From: an uncultured Clostridia bacterium
Lineage (GTDB): Bacteria > Bacillota > Clostridia > UBA1381
DNA length: 37,187 nucleotides
Direction: 5' to 3'
Assembly (NCBI GenBank): GCA_947626135.1
Contig: CANQQZ010000020.1
Coordinates: 1 to 37,187 of the forward strand
The notes beneath the pieces were generated by a model. That model did not search any database and was not told where the DNA came from. It was given only the letters and a program-made list of their open reading frames with translations. The position numbers and the translations under genes are program-made. Shown here piece after piece: positions 33,309-37,187 of the stretch. The first letter of the stretch is position 1. Each line of letters starts with the position of its first letter.

Positions 33309-35111
33309 TTATGCGTCCTTTTCAGCCTCTTTTTCAGCCGCCTGCGCGTCCGCGCCCTCAAGCTGTATGCACGGCTGATTACCGTCACCGCCGTACATCT
33401 GCGCGGCCTCCTCGTCGGATATAATACCCTCCGGAAGCGGGTCGGGCAGATTGCCGTTAGCCTTCATATCCTCATAAGCCGCTTCCTTCTCATCGAGTAT
33501 TACCTGATAGCCGTCCTTTAAATACTGCTGGCAATACTTCTGATACTTCGCGTCAAGCTCCGCCGGAGCGCAGTTGAACATATCCGTAGCCATTATCTGC
33601 CAATCGTTCAAAAGCGTCGAGCCGTAGTCCGTCAGCGAGTCTATCGAGCGGTCGAACAGGAAGTCTATATAGTTGTAATGGTCGTTGTCCTTAATTCTCT
33701 CATAGTTCTCCTCAATCAGATACTCAAATCCCGCGGGAGCATATGTATACACCTGAGCCTGGATATTAAGCTGATCCGAACCGTAGTCGCGTCCCTCGGT
33801 AACTATGCACCACATATCCTTGTTAGCGTTGTAGTTAAGTCTTTCCTCGCCGGTGTAGCCGTCGATAAGGACCGGGATTTCTCCGCCTTCAACCTGCTGC
33901 ATGTTGTATGTAACGCCCTCGAGACCGTTCTGCATGGTAAGGAGGTTGTCGTACATCCACTCAAAGTACATATACACAGCTTCGGGATGCGTACAGTGAA
34001 CGTTAATACCGCTCATAAGACCGAACGGGTTATCTGCTCTTGCGCCCTTGATGATTTGATTGCCGTTCTCGTCGGGATTAAGAATTGTCGGCGTAAGAGA
34101 CAGCTTGGCGTTGGGCTGGTTCTGCAAAAGCGCGCTTATCTCAGCGGACTCCTTCGTAAGATAGAAGCCGTGAACGCCCTGGATACCCGCCGAGAAGTTC
34201 TGACGCGCGGTCGAGCCGTCCTTGTCAAGATACCACTCGTTGCTTACAACGCCCATATTTACAAGGTTGTTGTTATACTTTATCTGCTCGTATGTCGGCT
34301 CCCACGGAAGCGAGCAAACCGACAAATCCGCAAACAGCGCCCAGTCATGAGCCGAGATCGGGTAATTTCTGTAACCGTTATTGCCAAAGTTCGCGTTCGG
34401 GAGCGAGAATCCGAGAGCGATTGTGTTCGGACCGCCCGGCTTCTTAGCCGAAATGGTCTTTAAAATATTATCATATTCGTCCTGCGAAAGCTCCCAGTTG
34501 ACCGAGCTGTCGGGTACGGCGAAGCCGCACTGCTCAACCCAGTCCTTACGGATTACCGTAATGAAATTATACGCTCTGGGACGCGTACCCGGCAAGAATA
34601 CCTTTTCGCCGTTTACATACGTATATTCGTCCAGATCCTTTGTGGACTCATAATAATCCGGAGCGAATTTTGCGAGCATTTCCTCATTGATCTCCTGGAA
34701 CGCACCGGACTTCGCGTATGTGATACACTGCGGATAGTCGTAGTGGAACAGGATATCGGGCTGTCTTGAAACCTTACCCGCCATGAGCTGGTTGAACTTT
34801 GTAACCTCGCCCTGACGCGGAATCGCTATATACTCAACCTTGATATTATGCTTGTCGCCGAACTCCTTCTGAACATAATCCGTCCAATAGTTGTCCGTTA
34901 CGGGAGCCTGACCTGTCTGACCTCTGTCGTATACCGGAATGCGAAGCGTAATCTGCTCGGGATATACGTAATTTTCGGGGTCGTCTATGGACATGATCGC
35001 CTCAGTATCGATAACAGCCGGGGCGCGGTTTGCGCAGCCGGCAATGCCCGCGGCGGACGCGGCTACAGCGGAGGCTGCCAGAAGCAGCGATAAAATTTTT
35101 CTCATTTTCAT
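33309..35111 (-). CDS. Extracellular solute-binding lipoprotein of a carbohydrate ABC importer
   Basis: 600 residues, the large LplA/YtcQ-type binding protein. The signal peptide ends in the lipobox AGIAGC with lipidated Cys26. Periplasmic-binding-fold stretches include ITLRIPVYDRG, QPDILFHYDYP, FLPGTRPRAYNFITVIRKDWVEQ (ligand-pocket aromatic loop) and FGLMSGINVHCTHPEAVYMYFEWMYD. The C-terminal tail is acidic with Ala/Glu repeats. It should deliver an oligosaccharide to the two permeases encoded just upstream. GGAGG precedes ATG 35111. No ATPase lies in the window; such systems share an MsmX-type ATPase encoded elsewhere. Confidence 0.93.
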   Translation of the reverse strand: MKMRKILSLLLAASAVAASAAGIAGCANRAPAVIDTEAIMSIDDPENYVYPEQITLRIPVYDRGQTGQAPVTDNYWTDYVQKEFGDKHNIKVEYIAIPRQGEVTKFNQLMAGKVSRQPDILFHYDYPQCITYAKSGAFQEINEEMLAKFAPDYYESTKDLDEYTYVNGEKVFLPGTRPRAYNFITVIRKDWVEQCGFAVPDSSVNWELSQDEYDNILKTISAKKPGGPNTIALGFSLPNANFGNNGYRNYPISAHDWALFADLSVCSLPWEPTYEQIKYNNNLVNMGVVSNEWYLDKDGSTARQNFSAGIQGVHGFYLTKESAEISALLQNQPNAKLSLTPTILNPDENGNQIIKGARADNPFGLMSGINVHCTHPEAVYMYFEWMYDNLLTMQNGLEGVTYNMQQVEGGEIPVLIDGYTGEERLNYNANKDMWCIVTEGRDYGSDQLNIQAQVYTYAPAGFEYLIEENYERIKDNDHYNYIDFLFDRSIDSLTDYGSTLLNDWQIMATDMFNCAPAELDAKYQKYCQQYLKDGYQVILDEKEAAYEDMKANGNLPDPLPEGIISDEEAAQMYGGDGNQPCIQLEGADAQAAEKEAEKDA

Positions 35112-35130
35112 ATGCTTTGTCCTCCTTCAA

Positions 35131-36012
35131 TTATTCCTTAACAGCGCCGACCATAGTACCCGAAACGAAATACTTCTGAAGGAACGGATATACGATAATA
35201 ATCGGAACTGTCGCAAACATAACCGTAGCCGACTTAACAACCTCCTCAGCCTGCGAGGACTGACCGCCGTCGCCCTCGAGAGCGCTGGAATCCGCTGCGG
35301 CAGCAACGAGATTATACAGCTTTAACTGGAGCGGCTGAAGGTTGCTCGACTGAATGTAGTACAAAGCGTCAGCGTATGAGTTCCAGCGTCCTACCGCATA
35401 GAACAGCGCCAATGTCGCCAGCGTCGGTATAACGAGCGGAACCATAATCTGAACAAGTATTCTGAAGTCGTCACAGCCGTCAAGCTGCGCCGCCTCTTCA
35501 AGCGACGCCGGTATTGCCTGCATCGCCGTTCTTAAAATAATCATATTATACGCGGATATAGCCAGCGGAAGAATAAGCACCGCCGCCGTATCCAGCAGGT
35601 TTAAGCTGTCCATGAGCAAGTAGTCGGGGATAAGACCGGCTCCGAAATACATTGTAAACACGAAAATCGTGTTTATAACGCCCTTGCCCATCATTCTCTG
35701 TCTTGACAGTACATAAGCCGCGCATATTGTCAGCGCCAGACCCAATACTGTAAACAAAATGGTTATTACAACCGTAAATCCGAACGAATGCATCATCGTC
35801 GGATCGCCCAAAACCGTCTTATAGGCGTCAAACGTTATATCTTTAGGCAGGAACCATACCTGGTTACTCAATACAGCCTCGTTACCGCTGATAGAAACGG
35901 ATATAACGTGGAAGAAAGGTATGATACACAAAAGCGACAGCAGCGCTACAAAAATATATATTCCTACCTTTACGGCATTATAAACAAAGCCTCTTTTTAC
36001 ATGCTGATTCAT
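35131..36012 (-). CDS. Carbohydrate ABC importer permease (LplC/YtcP type)
   Basis: 293 residues from ATG 36012; the GTG at 36024 is part of the ribosome site AAGGAGGTG and is rejected. It has six membrane helices. The EAA loop EEAAQLDGCDDFRILVQIMVPLVIP contacts the ATPase. The C-terminus ends FLQKYFVSGTMVGAVKE, as usual in this subfamily. It pairs with the permease encoded immediately upstream and the lipoprotein downstream; the gaps are 16 and 19 nt, so one operon. Confidence 0.93.
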   Translation of the reverse strand: MNQHVKRGFVYNAVKVGIYIFVALLSLLCIIPFFHVISVSISGNEAVLSNQVWFLPKDITFDAYKTVLGDPTMMHSFGFTVVITILFTVLGLALTICAAYVLSRQRMMGKGVINTIFVFTMYFGAGLIPDYLLMDSLNLLDTAAVLILPLAISAYNMIILRTAMQAIPASLEEAAQLDGCDDFRILVQIMVPLVIPTLATLALFYAVGRWNSYADALYYIQSSNLQPLQLKLYNLVAAAADSSALEGDGGQSSQAEEVVKSATVMFATVPIIIVYPFLQKYFVSGTMVGAVKE

Positions 36013-36028
36013 ATTCTGCGGCACCTCC

Positions 36029-36988
36029 TTATACTAATCCGCCTTCGCCCATTGCCTTCGACGCTTTATCGGAAAGCAGGACGAGTATCAGACCTACGAT
36101 ACCCTGGAACAAGCCGACAGCGGTTGAAATATTGAATCGGTTTGAACCGAGACCTACGCGGTATACATACGTGGCGATAACCTCGGAGAACTCGGTTACG
36201 TTTGTATTCGACAACGCCTGAACACGTTCAAAGTTCGATCCCATCAGACGGCCGAGCGCCATAATAAGCATAACGATGATTGTCGGCTTAATGCCGGGAA
36301 GGGTAACGTGCCAGATTTTGCCCCAGCGTCCGGCGCCGTCTATATCGGCAGCCTCGTAGAGGTCGTTGTTGATACCCGTAATCGCGGCAAGGTATATAAT
36401 GGTTCCCCATCCCATACTCTGCCAAACCGCAAGCAATATGTACATCACAGCCCAGTGCCATTTTTCCGTAAGGAACGGGATCATAGCGGAACCGTCCTGA
36501 CCGCTCAGCGTTCCGATAATGATGTTAACGATACCGGTTGACGGCGAGAACAGCTGATAGGCGATTGATGAAATAATAACCCATGACAGGAAATGCGGCA
36601 GATATAAAAGCGTCTGCGTAAGCTTTTTGTACCATGTGCAGGTTATCTCATTGAGCATAACCGCTAATATGATAGGCATCGGGAAACCGCATATAAGGTC
36701 AAAAATATTAAGTATCAGCGTATTTCTCAAAGCCTTGTAGAACTCGGGCGAGGAGAACATCTCCTTAAACACATTAAGCCCTACGAATTGTGAACCGGAA
36801 AAGCCCAGAATAGGATTGTAATCCATAAACGCGATTGCCAATCCCAAAAGAGGAAGGAGCTTAAACACTACGATGAATGCGAGCGGAATCGCAATCAATA
36901 CGTACAGCTCCCAGTCACGCTTCAGATAAAAACCGAAGCCGTTTTTTGGTTTGGCTGAAATATCAGCCTTTGAAGTTTGTGTTTTCAT
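36029..36988 (-). CDS. Carbohydrate ABC importer permease (LplB type)
   Basis: 319 residues from ATG 36988 (AAAGGAGGG 5 nt upstream; the preceding TTG is rejected). Six membrane helices follow a basic cytoplasmic start. The EAA loop is YEAADIDGAGRWGKIWHVTLPGIKPT. Family marks are FKLLPLLGLAIAFMDYNPILG and the last helix with FNISTAVGLFQGIVGLILVLLSDKASK. First gene of the importer operon, with a strong promoter and 37 bp of untranslated leader or so. Confidence 0.93.
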   Translation of the reverse strand: MKTQTSKADISAKPKNGFGFYLKRDWELYVLIAIPLAFIVVFKLLPLLGLAIAFMDYNPILGFSGSQFVGLNVFKEMFSSPEFYKALRNTLILNIFDLICGFPMPIILAVMLNEITCTWYKKLTQTLLYLPHFLSWVIISSIAYQLFSPSTGIVNIIIGTLSGQDGSAMIPFLTEKWHWAVMYILLAVWQSMGWGTIIYLAAITGINNDLYEAADIDGAGRWGKIWHVTLPGIKPTIIVMLIMALGRLMGSNFERVQALSNTNVTEFSEVIATYVYRVGLGSNRFNISTAVGLFQGIVGLILVLLSDKASKAMGEGGLV

Positions 36989-37031
36989 CAAAACCCTCCT
37001 TTTGGTGTTTTTTGATTATTATCTAACGAAT

Positions 37032-37060
37032 ATCATAGCACTTTTTATGCATATTGTCAA
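37032..37060 (-). promoter_or_regulatory. Promoter of the carbohydrate importer operon
   Basis: On the minus strand TTGACA (37055-37060), 17-bp spacer, TATGAT (37032-37037). Confidence 0.85.
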
Positions 37061-37079
37061 TATATTTGTAAAAAATTTA

Positions 37080-37109
37080 TGAACAATTTTACTGATTTTT
37101 GAACAATTT
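37080..37109 (-). promoter_or_regulatory. Direct repeats upstream of the importer promoter
   Basis: TGAACAATTT occurs at 37080-37089 and again at 37100-37109, exactly 20 bp apart (two helical turns), starting 20 bp before the -35 box. It is a candidate activator site of AraC-type geometry. Confidence 0.5.
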
Positions 37110-37119
37110 GAATAAACAT

Positions 37120-37143
37120 CCCCCGGCAAAGCCGGGGGTTTTT
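37120..37143 (+). terminator. Plus-strand terminator with no plus-strand gene before it
   Basis: An 8-bp perfect stem, CCCCCGGC/GCCGGGGG (37120-37127, 37131-37138), is followed by TTTTT. The nearest plus-strand gene ends at 29977. A second small hairpin, GCCCC/GGGGC, follows at 37152-37164. The last bases to 37187 hold no other feature I can support. Confidence 0.8.
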
Positions 37144-37187
37144 CAATAATCGCCCCATAGGGGCTCAGAATACAAGCTACGCCTTGA

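Overview
The window looks like chromosome of an anaerobic, endospore-lineage Bacillota (class Clostridia), probably from a gut. The evidence is a sporulation-type sigma-H, a TPP riboswitch with a terminator/antiterminator platform, strong AGGAGG ribosome sites, sigma-A promoters that all have a 17-bp spacer, ECF-type thiamine salvage, SLH-anchored pectin degradation, and a Tn1549-type recombinase end at the left edge. The pairing of a PL11 rhamnogalacturonan lyase with SLH repeats recalls pectin-degrading gut Clostridia such as Monoglobus; that placement is inference only.

Layout. 1-410: C-terminal part of a serine recombinase (end of an integrated element). 409-3861 (minus): secreted, S-layer-anchored rhamnogalacturonan lyase and an amidase-like protein. 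3918-4912 (plus): sigH and a zinc-ribbon protein. 4942-8692 (plus): thiamine block, with a TPP riboswitch before thiC, then an unassigned structured leader before thiW-thiM-thiE. 8693-13859 (plus): purC, purB, a surface-type protein with copper-amine-oxidase N-domains, and purA. Two copies of a hairpin-rich MITE-like repeat in opposite orientation bracket purB and the surface protein. 13904-14615: greA with a long leader. 14614-18942 (minus): decarboxylase-recD2-HAD hydrolase operon. 18958-19621 (plus): nitroreductase. 19624-21573 (minus): pyrophosphatase and a cytoplasmic GH13 enzyme. 21580-21871 (plus): a 79-residue unknown. 21896-26687 (minus): patatin-sbcD-sbcC operon. 26749-30052 (plus): lipoprotein, nucleotidyltransferase and Na+/alanine symporter, each with its own promoter. 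30147-37060 (minus): two-permease plus lipoprotein sugar importer, then polysaccharide deacetylase, tandem class II aldolase and WYL regulator.

How the parts fit. thiC makes the pyrimidine (HMP-P). thiW and thiM import and phosphorylate the thiazole alcohol, and thiE joins the halves; no thiG/S/F/H is seen, so thiazole is probably scavenged. purC, purB and purA cover SAICAR synthesis and IMP-to-AMP. PL11-SLH would cut rhamnogalacturonan at the cell surface; the importer at the right edge is of the type used for the resulting oligosaccharides, and its ATPase is not in the window.

No anti-phage or secretion island was found. The best candidates for something undescribed are the thiW leader RNA (four-way junction plus a decoy copy of the ribosome-site sequence), the inverted MITE pair around a eukaryote-like purB, and the greA promoter/leader. 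All structures were folded by eye.
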